Positions 44,454 to 56,643 of a stretch of DNA of 64,000 nucleotides are shown piece after piece; positions within the stretch are counted from its first letter, which is position 1; each line of letters opens with the position of its first letter. The translations under genes were made by a program, and so were the position numbers. The stretch lies in contig CM018693.1 in the NCBI GenBank assembly GCA_009363875.1, positions 109,880,362 through 109,944,361 of the forward strand. The letters are read 5' to 3'. The stretch comes from Mikania micrantha. Taxonomy: Eukaryota > Streptophyta > Magnoliopsida > Asterales > Asteraceae. The notes below the pieces were generated by a model. The model did not search any database, was not told the DNA's origin, and worked only from the letters and a program-made list of their open reading frames with translations.

Positions 44454-45811
44454 GATTGTGTTCTAATTATAACCCTCTTATGACAATAATCCATTAACTC
44501 TAATTACCCAATCAAAATTAAACGCATGGTTTTATATTATTAAATCTGATGCGGACATATTAGTAATTTGGTTTATATACTAACTTACCCCCTCTTTTTT
44601 TATACATTCATAACTTTTTTATACTATAATATTTTTTTATAAAAATTGCACCATTTTACTCGTCTTATTTTTCTCTTTAATTCTGTTATAATATTGACTA
44701 GGTTTTTTTTTTATTTTTTTTCGGATGTTCATATTTACACCAATGTAACAAGTATAAAAATAACAAATTATTTGTAACGAGTTGTGACGAATCTGGGTTT
44801 ACATTGTTGTAGAATAAATAGGGGTTACGTTTAAGAGTGTAAACGAGCCAAGCTTATCCCGAGGTCGTTAATTACGTTATATTCTTGACTAAGTTTTTTT
44901 ATTTTTTTCTGGATGCTCCAAAATTCGTTATATTTACAAGATTGTAAATACATTTTAATACTTTAAAAAAAATTATATCTACAAGATTGTAAATACATTT
45001 TAATACTTTAAAAAAAATTATATCTACAAGATTGTAAATACATTTTAATACTTTAAAAAAATACTATAACATTTTGTTGATAAAAACAAAATTCGTCCTT
45101 GTAAATACATCTTAATACTTTAAAAAAATATATCTACAAGATTGTAAATAAATTTTGATAATAAAAAAAAATACTATAACATTTTGTTGATAAAAACCAA
45201 AATACGTTACATCTACAAGATTGTAAATACATTTTAATACTTTAAAAATTATATCTACAAGATTGTGAACACATTTTAATACTTTAAAAATCAAAATTCG
45301 TTACAAAATCAAGAATATAACGTAATTAACGAGCTCGGGATCGGCTTGGCTCGTTTACACTCTTAAACGTAACCCCTATTTATTCTACAACAATGCAAAC
45401 CCAAATTCGTTAAAACTCGTTACAAATAATTTGTTATTTTTATACTTGTTACATTGATGTAAATACGAAAATCCGAAAAAAATAAAAAAAAAACATAATC
45501 AAGACTATAACGGAATTAAAGAGAAAAACAAGATGCGTAAAATGATGCAATTTTTATAAAAAAATATTATATTATAAAAAAGTTATGGATGTATAAAAAA
45601 AGAGGGGGTAACTTTAATAATATAGCAAATTACATTAATACCCTTATTCCCTTTTCTTTCAAATCAAATATATTATTTTATTATAATTTAATATGAACCA
45701 TTAGATTGGAATTTTAGAATTTGATCCTCAAATATGGTGTGGTTATTGGGTTATTACTCTATCCTATAGTTATGAATTGATTACTTCCCTATATATATAT
45801 ATATATATATC
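44439..45811. mobile_element. Foldback element 3 with nested repeat
   Basis: About 1.37 kb with arms of roughly 500 bp, for example CCCCTCTTTTTTTATACATT on the left and its complement near 45595. The arms include TTTAAGAGTGTAAACGAGCC and its inverted partner, a relative of the MITE at 35051. The centre (44930-45300) holds about five copies of a word like ATATCTACAAGATTGTAAAT joined to ACATTTTAATACTTTAAAAA. Confidence 0.65.
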
Positions 45812-45946
45812 AAATTGTATGAGATCTCACTAACTATGCAAATAGTTGATCAAATCTTGTTTTACATATGTAACATGTTAGAATCATGGATGAAGATTCA
45901 TTTAGGAAATTTGGACCTAGTTAAACATTAAACAAGTTTATGTATT

Positions 45947-46510
45947 TGTCACACCCCAATTTCCCACTCGTGGTGTCAGTCCACGTGGGTGTGACATGGC
46001 CAGAATCACAGCTTAATGTCATATAGAACAACTCTATATGCATTTTCAAAATACAAGTTTGTCATAAATGATAACAAAATAAGTTGTAGCGGAAATACAA
46101 TATCATAGCAGCGGAAATATTATAAGTTTGATAAATGCAGCGGAAATACAATTGTTAAACACCACCATGTTTAATACATAACATAATTAAAATTGTTTGA
46201 ACGAAAGACATAAATAAATGCATGCGGGTCCTATGCTCAGTCCCCTAAGTGCATTCCTGATCCTTGATCCTATCAGTTACCTGAGAATACATGTTTAAGA
46301 AAAAGTGTCAACACAAAGGTTGGTGAGTTCACAGGTTTTGATAAGCATAGGTAGTAATTCAGAAATCATGTGTCATACTGTTTATTAAATGTTAGTCCCG
46401 AGCCCTAGGCTCCAAATGTCAGTGCGTCACTACCGAACTAGACTTGTTAGTCCTTGCCTCCGCTATGTCTCGTAATAACATAGCAAGATAGGTCGAGATT
46501 TCACGTGTCC
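45947..46510 (-). repeat. 3' LTR remnant of the family-B element
   Basis: It is collinear with 48763-49328, a few percent diverged, and breaks off at CACGTGTCC. Confidence 0.9.
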
Positions 46511-47953
46511 ATTCCAACGACTCTGCCTGGTTTGCGGATAACCAGTCCATTCCAACGACTATATCAAAACTTCCGAGAGTCACCGGCATCAAGTCGATTT
46601 CGAGCTCGTGATCCGCAGTACCATGACGCATCCTCGAAAGACGTGTTGTGTTTCAATCAGTTTGCCGTCGGCTAACTCTACGGCATACTTATAGTCTAGA
46701 GGTGTTGGTGTGATATCTAGTAATTTACTAAACTCACTAGGTATAAAGCTCCTATCAGTTCCGATATCAAATAATACACTTACATAGATATTATTTAAAA
46801 GGAACATATCGGTTATGATGTTGGAATCATCTTTAGCTTTTCCGGATCTGAATACGAATTCCCCACCCCTTGCAGTGTTGCCTCCTGCTTTCTTGTTTCG
46901 TGGACAGTCTCGGCGTATGTGGCCAGGCTTTCCGCAGGCGAAGCATCCCCTTTGTGGTGTCACTTTGTTTGTGTTCGGCTTCGGGTTGGCACGACACTCC
47001 CTCGTAATATGTCTGTTTCTCCCACATCTTGTACACTTGATCCTATTGCATGGGCCAAAGTGATGGTATGAGCAATTGTTGCACTTGGGGTAGTTACCTT
47101 GGTATACTTTCTTGCCTTGAGCATCAGATTGAGTGGTAGTAAAGACTTTTGCTGGTAAATGCGGGGTTGATTGTTGTGGTGAGAAGGTCCTGTTGTTGCT
47201 TGACTCCCACTTCCGCTTTGTCCCTTGGGGCTTCAGGTGTTCACCCCTCTTGGGTAGCTTACCCTGTGCTAACGCTTGATCAGTCAGACAATGAGCCAAA
47301 CAAATAGTGGGTTGAATGAGTGTGGGGTCTTCCGCGGTAACTAGGCTTCGGATCTGTTCAGGTAATCCACTGATGTATTGTTCAATCTTTTTGTATTCTG
47401 GAGTCACCATTTCTGAATACAGTTTACACATCTCGTGGAATCAAACAGTGTATTGTTCGATCTCGAATCCCTCCATTTTGTGAATCCAGAACCCCTCCAG
47501 TTGTCTGATTTTGTTCCGAGGACAGTATTCTTCCTTCAACATCTTGACGAAGTTTTCCCATGGGATTGAGTTAGCAGTCTCCAGACTTAGTATCTGAATG
47601 TGCGAATTCCACCAAGTGAGTGCCTGTCCTTCCAAAGTTCCGGTAGCAAATTTTACTTTATTCTCTTCAGAACACCCGCTCATGCAGAAGATTGACTCAA
47701 CCTCCTTAATCCATTGGAGCAGTCCTACCGCTTCTTCCGGTCCCTTGAATATATGAGGATGGTAGCTAAGGAAGGTTCTGAATGAACATCCTTTTGATTT
47801 GTGGTTGTGAGTCCCGTTGCTTGTTTCACTGTTTAGGCATGCAGTCTCGTACTCTGCAATGGCTTTTCTAACCCGTTATTCTACCATAGCTTCGATAGCC
47901 ACAGAACTGATTAATGGGTCGTCTGTACGCACATACGTTCCTTGACCAGCCAT
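46500..47953 (-). pseudogene. Family-B Gag, zinc knuckles and protease
   Basis: The start at 47953 is MAGQGTYVRTDDPLISS. The Gag core (GQALTWWNSHIQILSLETA, EEYCPRNKIRQLEG, EYKKIEQYISGLPEQIRSL) is followed by knuckles CTRCGRNRHITREC and CFACGKPGHIRRDC, then the protease. The protease active site reads FDIGTD instead of the usual FDTGAD, so catalysis would be lost. There are stops near 47880 and 47432 and one base missing near 46620. It ends in the deletion joint after SANQAE. Gag is otherwise complete, unlike the copy at 12931. Confidence 0.9.
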
Positions 47954-48742
47954 TCGCAGTATCTATATACAATAGATATTGTATTACCGACCGTTAGAGA
48001 TAGTTGTGTGTTAGCATGTTGTAGAGGGAAAATTTATCATTTTCTCCAAAAGTACAATAATAAGTTTCATGAGATTACTATTATCAAAGTGATTCTATGA
48101 GCATAGCTCGCTCATGTAGGTTCTAGCAATACTATATACAATAGGGAAATAAACTACTCAGTCTAAGTAGCGGAGTTCGGATCTCCACTAGCAGCGGTGT
48201 GTTACCCCGTTTCCCTAATGGGTGTAGCTTACTATCTGAGTTTGCCAGAATTCGTATGTACCTATAAATTCACGATTACGTTGGCCACCATAGTCGTCAA
48301 TTTATTGTACACAGTCATTCTAGTTCCTTCAATCTGAAGCTAGTGATCACAGTAGTGCTCGTGGTTCATCTTCGGAGTGCTGTCACTAAGGTTCCAGTCC
48401 GCAAGTGTACGTCAGGTGACTAGGTTTACGCTCAAGAATAGGGATTGGGAAAAGCGTTCGATTCAAGTTATATCGTGCTAATGTAGTCTTCTTCAGAACA
48501 TTGAAGAGTTCCCTTCAGTCTTGTGTTCGTCCATTCACTAATCCCATCTCACAGTTCTCAAGCGTAGTCGGATGTGAACCCCCGCTAAGGGTTCCACAGG
48601 TATGCTCATAAGTATCAGATAAAATCACAAAGCGTATTGCTAAACTATACACATAATATGTCGTGTGAAACTAGTGTAGTGTCTAAGTGTAGAGCTATGG
48701 CTATAGTCTAAGTTTACTACATGCAAACCTAGTTCTCTATAA
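47954..48742 (-). other. Leader of the family-B element
   Basis: About 790 bp between primer site and Gag, without a long open frame. The coiled-coil ORF seen in the sister element at 13713-14463 is absent. Confidence 0.6.
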
Positions 48743-48759
48743 CCAAGGATCTGATACCA
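48743..48759 (-). other. Primer binding site, mutated
   Basis: The minus strand reads TGGTATCAGATCCTTGG, one mismatch to the sister element's site (G to T). Confidence 0.85.
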
Positions 48760-48762
48760 GTC

Positions 48763-51644
48763 TGTCACAACCCCAATTTCCCACTCGTGGTGTCAGTCCA
48801 CGTGGGTGTGACGTGGCCAGAATTACAACTTAAGGTCATATAGAACAACTCTATATGCGTTTTCAAAATACAAGTTTGTCATAAATGATAACAAAAAAAG
48901 TTGTAGCGGAAATACAATATCATAGCAGCGGAAATATTATAAGTTGGATAAATGCAGCGAAAATACAATTGTTAAACACCACCATGTTTAATACATAACA
49001 TAATTAAAATTGTTTGAACGAAAGACATAAATAAATGCATGCGGGTCCTATGCTCAGTCCCCTAAGTGCATTCCTGATCCTTGATCCTGTGATTTACCTG
49101 AGAATACATGTTTAAGAAAAAGTGTCAACACAAAGGTTGGTGAGTTCACAGGTTTTTGATAAGCATAGGTAGTAATTCAGAAATCATGTGTCATACTGTT
49201 TATTAAATGTTAGTCCCGAGCCCTAGGCTCCAAATGTCAGTGCGTCACTACCGAACTAGACTTGTTAGTCCTTGCCTCCGCTATGTCTCGTAATAACATA
49301 GCAAGATAGGTCGAGATTTCACGTGTCCTGACCTCCAGTCAGCATTTTCGCCACGCGGGGCTCGTCACACCCAAATAGATCTATTCAAACTCACCTCGTT
49401 GTTTATACATTAACGGTAAGACTTTGCGAGGGCTTATTACGATACAACACTTATGTTTGTCTAATAACCCAGCATACACAATTTGTTTGTACAAGTATAA
49501 ATGTTTGACTCGATTCAACAAGTATTCTCCCCCTATTTGAAAAGTTTAAAAAAGAGTTAAAGAGGGGCCGTAAACTCACCTTAGTGTGCAAGTACAGAAT
49601 GCGTAAGCTCCTCGAGTAATAAGCGCGTCGGTCACCGGCAACCTATATCGTATACCGTTCGTGAGTTTGTGTAAGTGACTGTGCTAGTGCTCGTGTTGGT
49701 GCCAACAACCCTTGGTTGTTCATGTTTGTCCGTGTCGGTCCATAATGTCCGTGTTTGCTCGTGTCGGTCCACATTGACCGTGTTTGACTGTATTGGTCCA
49801 ATGTTGATCGTGTTTGACCAGAGTTGACCGTGTCAAGTCACAACCCGTTGGTGAACCGTGTGACGGTTGTGAATCGTGTAGCAATCGTGTAAGTGCTCGT
49901 CGTGTGGAAAACGCGCAAGTCGCGTATATGAACAACTTACTATTTATAGTAAGTTTCCATTTATAGAAAGTTCACAAAGCATAACGGTTTTTATAGTTCT
50001 AGCATGCTCGTTAGTCCTACGTGATCATGTTAACACATAGCATTTTCATCATACGGTTCAAATAAGCATACAAGTCACGTTTTTCATACAAAAGTTTCCT
50101 AAAATGGAAAGTTTCCATTTATAGCATTCGTGATATTGGAAACCATCTAACTTAGGATTCATTCATCATGTTACAACATAATAAAAACCATTTAGCATGC
50201 TCAAATCGTACAAAGTATTCATAAGTCGGTTTTTGTAAAAATAAAGTTACTATAAATAGTAACTTTGTAGTTTTGCATAAAAATAACCATTCTAAATCTT
50301 TCTAAACCGTTTTTATGACACAAATCATCATAATAATCCATTTATCATCATTAAACATACTAACATAGCCAAATTCATCACATATCAATATTTTGACCCG
50401 AAAAGTTACTAAATATAGTAACTATCTCAAAAATGACCATAATCAATATCCAAATCATATTCTAAGTATCAACATCATCCTATTATCATTCAAACATCAT
50501 GTTCATACACATGCATGTTCACCAATTCATTCATAACACCATTTTACAAATAAAAAGTTTCTATTATTAGAAAGATCCATAAAAATCATGTTTTTAACCA
50601 TTTTAACACAATCTAACCATAAGTTATCCTTCTAATATCATCAATAAACATATTTACATACTCAAAATCATTCCAACATTCATAGATCATACATGCATGC
50701 ATTCAAAATGTTATAAATCTTCATTCTAAGCATATAAACATATTTACAATAACTTGGATCGTCACAAATCACCATTATATCATCATAGATCATCAAGAAA
50801 CTCATCTAAATCATCAAACCCATAACTAAAATTTGTGCATGTGCATCAAAGGTGCTTGCATGTGGGTTTCAACCATTGCATGTGAGTGTAGAAGTGAGAA
50901 ATGGCCATTTTGGCTATGAGGGATGCAAGAACTACCTTCTTAGACTTCCAAGGACACTGATATAAAGAGTAAACAGCTCCTAAGCCTTCTTGTGGATCAA
51001 CAGAAAGAAGAAGAGGATGGTGATGCTCAAGCCTTCTTGTGGTACACAAGCTCCAATCCTCCAAACTAGAGCTTCAAGAAGTCCTTCAATGGCTTCCTTG
51101 AGGTCTAATCAGTGATTTACAGAGATAACAGTCGAGATAAGGCGTGCAAGAGGGTTTAAAATGATTAAGATAGGTAGATTAGGCATAATGGTCTTGGTTT
51201 TATAAAGATTTGGCGTCTGGATGTCGTCGCGTACCGCGAAGAGGGGCTAAAAAGATGCTTCGCGATACGCGAAGGAATTCAGGATTCAAATCCCCCGCCC
51301 ACTTGTCGCGTACCGCTATAGGGCCTCTTGTTCCCAATAAGCCTAGTTTAATGGGTTTGATCCGTTCGTCGACGTTTTCACGTCTACGAACTATCGTTTG
51401 GATTCGTTTGAACATCCAAGTTCAATGTGCGAGTGTTTTGTGAGGTTTCGAGTGTTGTGTTACACAATGTGCTAGATGTTCACCAACGTTCGTGTGTTTT
51501 GACACGTGTGTGCTGTTTCTCGATAATTCCTCGAATTATCTAGTCGTGTGTCAGTGTTTGTACTGTCGTGCCACGTGTACAAAGTCATTTAAATAAACAT
51601 TTAAATAAAATATAATGTTGACCTGGAAATTACGGGGTGTCACA
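48763..51644 (-). repeat. 5' LTR of the family-B element
   Basis: 2882 bp, bounded by TGTCACA at both ends on the plus strand. A TATA-like TTTATAAAACC lies at about 51198 on the minus strand, just downstream of palindromes GTCGCGTACCGCGAAG (51227) and CTTCGCGATACGCGAAG (51257). Confidence 0.92.
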
Positions 51645-51759
51645 GTATTCAATTCATAATGTAATGTTTGGCTTTGTCTTGGAATTGTATGTTATGTTTG
51701 AAAGAATATTGTGTTTTGATTAAATTAATTTTAAATATTGAAACTTACAAAGTAGCATC

Positions 51760-52190
51760 ATGAGTTATGTACAATCACAATCAGACCCCGACGTATTCTA
51801 TCGTTGGTTGAGGTGTGACATTTCAAGTCACATCATTGCTAATCCATGTATGTTTAACTCCCCAGTGCTATCATCTCACAAGGGTAATATACTTTTTTTT
51901 ACCATGACAATTCGTTGCCAATTTATGATTCTAGTAAAGTGTCTCATCAACTGCCCCAACAAAATCTATAACATTAATAAAACCCTTTTTCACGCGCGTA
52001 ATATTGTCAAGAATTTAATTTATCTACGGGAATTTTCTCAAAATATAATCAAATTTCGTTGAAATTAATTCTTTTGGTTATTTTTTGAATGATCTCAAGA
52101 CTCACAAGCACAATACTTCTGAAAACCATTCATTTTGCCTCATCCAAGTCCCTTTGCATATCTCATTTCCACCTATGACTATCTTCGTCA
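51760..52190 (+). pseudogene. Ty1/copia Pol fragment before integrase
   Basis: The reading frame has LFHARNIVKNLIYLREFSQN then, one frame on, EINSFGYFLNDLKTH, matching the copia stretch between protease and integrase where APxIVKNLISVRxFT and FDPFGFSVKDL are usual. It is short and diverged, with no LTR, zinc knuckle or integrase core around it. Confidence 0.55.
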
Positions 52191-52352
52191 TCGAACTTTG
52201 TCATGATTTCAGATTCGATTTTATTTAGATTTAACTTTGAGTTTGTTTTTGATTGTTTGACCTTATCTTTAATCAATCGGTTAAAACATATGATGCATAC
52301 TTATATATGCATTGGAATTAGAGGTGATCAAAGTTTGGTTTTTATAGTTTAC

Positions 52353-53652
52353 TAGGTTAAATCCCGTGTGTTACACGGGTTTAATATACAAAATGTTATA
52401 TACTTTTTAATAAAAAATTTATGTCTATAAAAAAGATAAGAATTACACTTGATTTTTTTTTATAATTATACATATTGTATTTCAACATTCAAATCATCAT
52501 ATCAATCTAAATATTTTAAAATATTTAAAAATAATCCATGGAAAACAATTACTATTATTATTGTTGTTGTTGAATATTTTAATGAACATAATATGAAGTT
52601 AATGATAGTAAGAGACCTAAATATAAGTGTAAATAAGAAAAAAGTTTAATTAAAAACTTTATAACTAATTACAGATTAACTTCATTTGCTTAATAATATA
52701 TCAATTATTTTTCATATTTATAATTCACAATCATGGTTAAATAATAGATATCAATAATTAAATAATAAATACACATTGATAAACAAAAACTAAATGGCTA
52801 CAATGATAATAAATGTTACCAATTATTTATATTTTTGTAAATTAAGAGTTATAAACAGATAATAACAATTTAAAATAAGTTGTTGAAAAAAAAAATACAG
52901 GAATATTAAAGTTAGTTTTCATATTTTATTATATAATTAGATGAATAAGTAAAAATATTTAAATAATAACATTTAAGAATATTACTATACATAAAAAGAA
53001 TTAACTTTTATGAATTATAAGTATACCATAATTTGTAAAATATATAAATAAGTCCTTAATTTTTGTAACTTAGCTAAAAAATGAAAAGATTTAAAAGTTT
53101 TATATTATTTATTGAAAACAGTAAGTTAAAATATAAAAATATATGAATATACATGAAATAATTTAGGTTTTTAATATTCTTATTATTAATAAAATCATTA
53201 TTTGTATAGTTTACGATATTGTTTTATAATATATCTATTTTATTTTATTTTGTTATAAAAATATATGAATATACATGAAATAATTCGGGTTTTTAATATT
53301 CTCATTTTTAATAAAATCATTATTTGTATACTTTACAATTTGTTTCATAATGTATCTATTTTATTTTGTTTAGTTATTTTCTTTTTTCAATATAATCTAA
53401 ACATATTATTAAATTTATATATTGAAAGTGTAATATATTCATGACTTAATTATTTATTTGTATACATAGTTTATTAAATATAAGAAAATAAGTAAAAGTA
53501 CTAATTTGTCAAATTTATTAATTATCAATATTAATAAAGGATGGTTAATAAATGAGTTAATGCTCCAAGTTTTAGGATGGAAACAAAAATGAAACATGCT
53601 CCATTGCATGACATGTGGCATACAAAAACCTTGATTTATTATATAAGATAGA
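52353..53652 (-). mobile_element. Helitron-like non-autonomous element
   Basis: On the minus strand the 3' end is a 7-bp hairpin (CCCGTGT / ACACGGG, at 52364-52380), 7 bases, then CTAG followed by T. The 5' end is TCTATCTTATATAATAAATC after an A. Hairpin plus CTRR end and insertion between A and T are the Helitron signature. The interior (1.3 kb) is AT-rich with no Rep/helicase. The exact 5' base is uncertain by 4 bp. Confidence 0.55.
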
Positions 53653-53865
53653 TAGGTGGAATCTTAAACCAAACCATTACTAACAGTTTGTGAATAATGA
53701 AAATCAAAAGCAAACCGTTAAAAATAAACACGAAACCAATCACAACTATTATCGACAGTTTTAATTATGGTTTGGTTTTTTGAGCCATTTAAAATAGAAA
53801 CTTACTCAAACCGATTTGTTTTACGATTTGTAATTTTTTTTAAGCGGCGCATAAATTGTGAACAA

Positions 53866-53900
53866 AACACCCACCCACACACACACACATATATATATAG
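53866..53900. repeat. (AC)n(AT)n microsatellite
   Basis: ACACAC then ATATAT at the left end of the next element. Confidence 0.9.
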
Positions 53901-55680
53901 GGGAGTGTTCCTAAGAAACCCCTCATTTTCTAGAAAACTAGGAAAACCACTTTTTAACCATTGATCTAATCAATCTATGGTTAAGATCATAAAATGACAA
54001 TTTTGTAATTAAATGTAATTAAAGAATTTAATTAAAAGGTCAGAAGGGTATATTAGTCAAAACAATTTTTTATCTCTCATATTTAATAAAGATTCCTAAA
54101 ATCACTCTTGTCTCTCATCTCTCCTCTCTTCTCTCTCTTATTTCTTGTCTATCTCTTAGTTTATATAAAATATTTACTTAAAAAAATATTCACTCAAAAA
54201 ATTGAATTCAAAAAATTTGAAATAATTGATACAAAAAAAAATTCGAATTTTTTTCACTAAAATCATCTTATTAGATATGTGTAATCAACCCAACTATTTC
54301 ACTAAAATAATTAATTCGATCAAGTTACGTATGATTTCATATATGTAATCGTACAAGTAAATTTAACTGTATATATGAACATTCAAGAAAAAAAAAAGAT
54401 ATATGTAAGCATTTAAGAAAAAATCATCTGATTACATATATGTAATTAACCCAACTATTTATATATGTAAACATGATTACATATATGTTATCATACAAAC
54501 CGATTATTTTGATCAATTTTTTAACTCAAAAAACTGATTTTTTTCTAAATATGTATGTTAACATGATTACATATATGTAGTCATACAAATGGATTATTTG
54601 ATGAAGTTACATAAATGTAAACATGCTTGCAAATTTATAATCATACAATTAAATTCGATTACATATACGTAAACATTCAAGAAAGAAGATACATGTAAGC
54701 ATTATTTTTTTCAACAAAAATGAAGAATAATGAATAAGATTGTAATTATCTAAACATGATTATATATATGTAATCATACGAGTAATCTTGATTTTATGCT
54801 CATAAAAAATTAAAAGGATCGAGTAAACAACAAAAAATAAAATAATTTACATAATCACATAAAATTTACAACGCTTTAATGTAAAACATACCACACAATT
54901 TTTCAAATTAACACGTTTTTAGTTTCTGTCATTAAATCCACAATAACTTAAATAAAATGAAAGAACACGATGGAATCAATAAACAACGTTCATTCCAAAA
55001 AGCAACTTATTCCTTGATCTTACCTTTAACATTGTTAAAGTCTACCACAGATACTCTAGATATATGATAGACCTGCAACAATACTTTAACCCAAACCCTA
55101 GGTCCAACCTTCCCTGAAATTTCTTTTTCGATGTTGATGTCGGCATCAGAACTTCGATGACCATCGTGGAATCTGAAGCCGATGCTTTAATTTTGGTTTG
55201 TGGCCTAGATTCGTTCTTTTAAAGGTTCGGACTAAGAACAACTACAAGAACAAATGTGTAACAATAGAGGAATTGCACGAGGTTTGATGACGGAAGTTGG
55301 TGGATGATCGATGAAGCGGCTGCGAGTGTTGCCAGAGATGTCGTTGTTGATTTTCCGATTAGCTGATGATGAAAACGAAAAAAACCTTTTAATTAGAAAA
55401 AAAACCTTTTAATTAGAAAAAAATAAATACTAAAGAAATTATTGATTGGTTGAGAGAAATTTTCTTAGTTTTAAACACATGAAAGTAAATAAATACTAAA
55501 GAAAATATATGTGTGTGTGTGTGAATAAACGATTTATAGTCACATGTTTAAAACACATGAAAGTAATTTTTTAATATTTTTATTTTATACTTCTTAAATC
55601 ATATGATCATGAATGGTTTTTTTATTTATTTTTTCTCTACAACTTTTGGTTCTTATTTGAATGTATAGTTCATCATATAT
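53889..55680. mobile_element. TA-bounded element carrying a gene fragment
   Basis: The left end is TATATAGGGGAGTGTTCCTA, of the same type as the other TA-bounded elements. On the right a degenerate inverted counterpart (TTCTTATTTGAATG) reaches about 55680. Inside are a cluster of palindromic ACATATATGT words (54270-54780) and a coding-like stretch on the minus strand (55007-55260). Ends and superfamily are uncertain. Confidence 0.45.
55007..55260 (-). pseudogene. Captured ferredoxin-thioredoxin reductase variable-chain fragment
   Basis: The frame from 55141 down to TAA at 55007 gives DINIEKEISGK then VGPRVWVKVLLQVYHISRV and VDFNNVKGKIKE. This matches the start of the mature variable (A) subunit of chloroplast ferredoxin-thioredoxin reductase, whose family pattern is a G-R-V-K-V/PLKVYH/RVPEVD series. 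Upstream, in another frame, is ESRPQTKIKASASDSTM, which looks like the end of a chloroplast transit peptide. A frameshift and the early stop show it is not functional. In the cell the enzyme passes electrons from ferredoxin to thioredoxin. The match is from memory of the family and needs a database search. Confidence 0.6.
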
Positions 55681-55810
55681 ACATAAATATGTTATATAAA
55701 CACATATTTGATCCAGTTTTTGATAAAACCCTAAATTAAATTGTTTACTAAACTTTTGAAATCAACCAATTAAATATTTAGACAAAACAATTGCGGAACT
55801 AAACTGATAA

Positions 55811-56087
55811 GACCATGTGTTATAAGACATGATGAGAGACTTGACCACCCTCCATCACGCCCCCAACCATCACCCCGCCATTACGCATAGGGCATGACCA
55901 CCATGCGATGATACAACCGTGACCTCCCTCACGGCGTGAAGGAGGGAAAAAAGGGGGTGATAGTGGCTTGATGAGGGGTTGATGATAACACATGTGGTGA
56001 TGGCGTGAATTGATGAGGGGATGATGGTATTTGTTGATTATATAACGCCTATGTGAAGTAAAGGGGGCTTGATGATAACAAATAGCC
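55811..56087. mobile_element. Tourist-like MITE
   Basis: 277 bp with inverted ends GACCATGTGTTAT / ATAACAAATAGCC (10 of 13 match) and TAA on both sides (55808-55810, 56088-56090), as for PIF/Harbinger MITEs. Confidence 0.6.
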
Positions 56088-56643
56088 TAAAAAAGTAAAA
56101 AGTTAGAACTGCTTTTTATAACTTGAATAGGAACACCTTGAGTTGTAAAAGGGGCGCGTTATTTGGACACCCCTATGGATCAGTTAACACCACCTAGTCC
56201 CATGCGAGTCATATGGCCATATACAGGTCGTATGGGTGTCATATTTTGTCAAATTTAGTCAGCCAAATGTCTGACGAATGGAAGTATATACGGGTCGTAT
56301 GCCTCTATACGACCCGTAAATTTAGCTGGCAAGCGATTGGAATTAAAGTTAAATGACTAACTTCAATGAATTGAAGCGGATAAAGGTTGAGCATCTGACA
56401 CCACCGTCCATCAGCCACTCAAAACTCGTTGAGAAAAACAAAACTGACAAGCCATTAAATGCACCAATTAGATGACATGCACAACTGTGGCGTGCTTTGC
56501 ATTCAAACCCTTATTTTCAATTCTATATTTTTTAAAAAGAAAACAAAAACTAAAAACTTTAGTTGGGGCACAGTTCCCAAGCATCACTCACACACCCTAC
56601 ACCTTTTAGTCTTCTGAAATCCGTCATCCATCCACCACAAAAC
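56088..56643. other. Flank of the solo LTR with ATACGACCCGTA palindromes
   Basis: No gene. It contains ATACGGGTCGTAT and its inverse ATACGACCCGTA (56284-56320) and TATGGCCATA. The same words reappear at 59985-60105, across the inserted LTR, so both sides were one sequence, perhaps an older LTR. Confidence 0.5.

Larger units (their letters stand above)
45947..51644 (-). mobile_element. Family-B gypsy element with matching target duplications
   Basis: 5698 bp. GTATT flanks it on both sides (45942-45946 and 51645-51649), so both outer ends are original. Order on the plus strand: left LTR piece (564 bp), a broken junction, protease and Gag reading leftward, leader, primer site, and full LTR. Most of the left LTR and all of RT, RNase H and integrase are gone, in one deletion with a filler repeat at the joint. 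Confidence 0.92.

Noticed and set aside
44930..45300. CRISPR-like array (repeats with spacers)
   Set aside because: The units are imperfect, there is no cas gene, and the sequence is plant nuclear DNA. It is a degenerate tandem repeat inside a foldback element.
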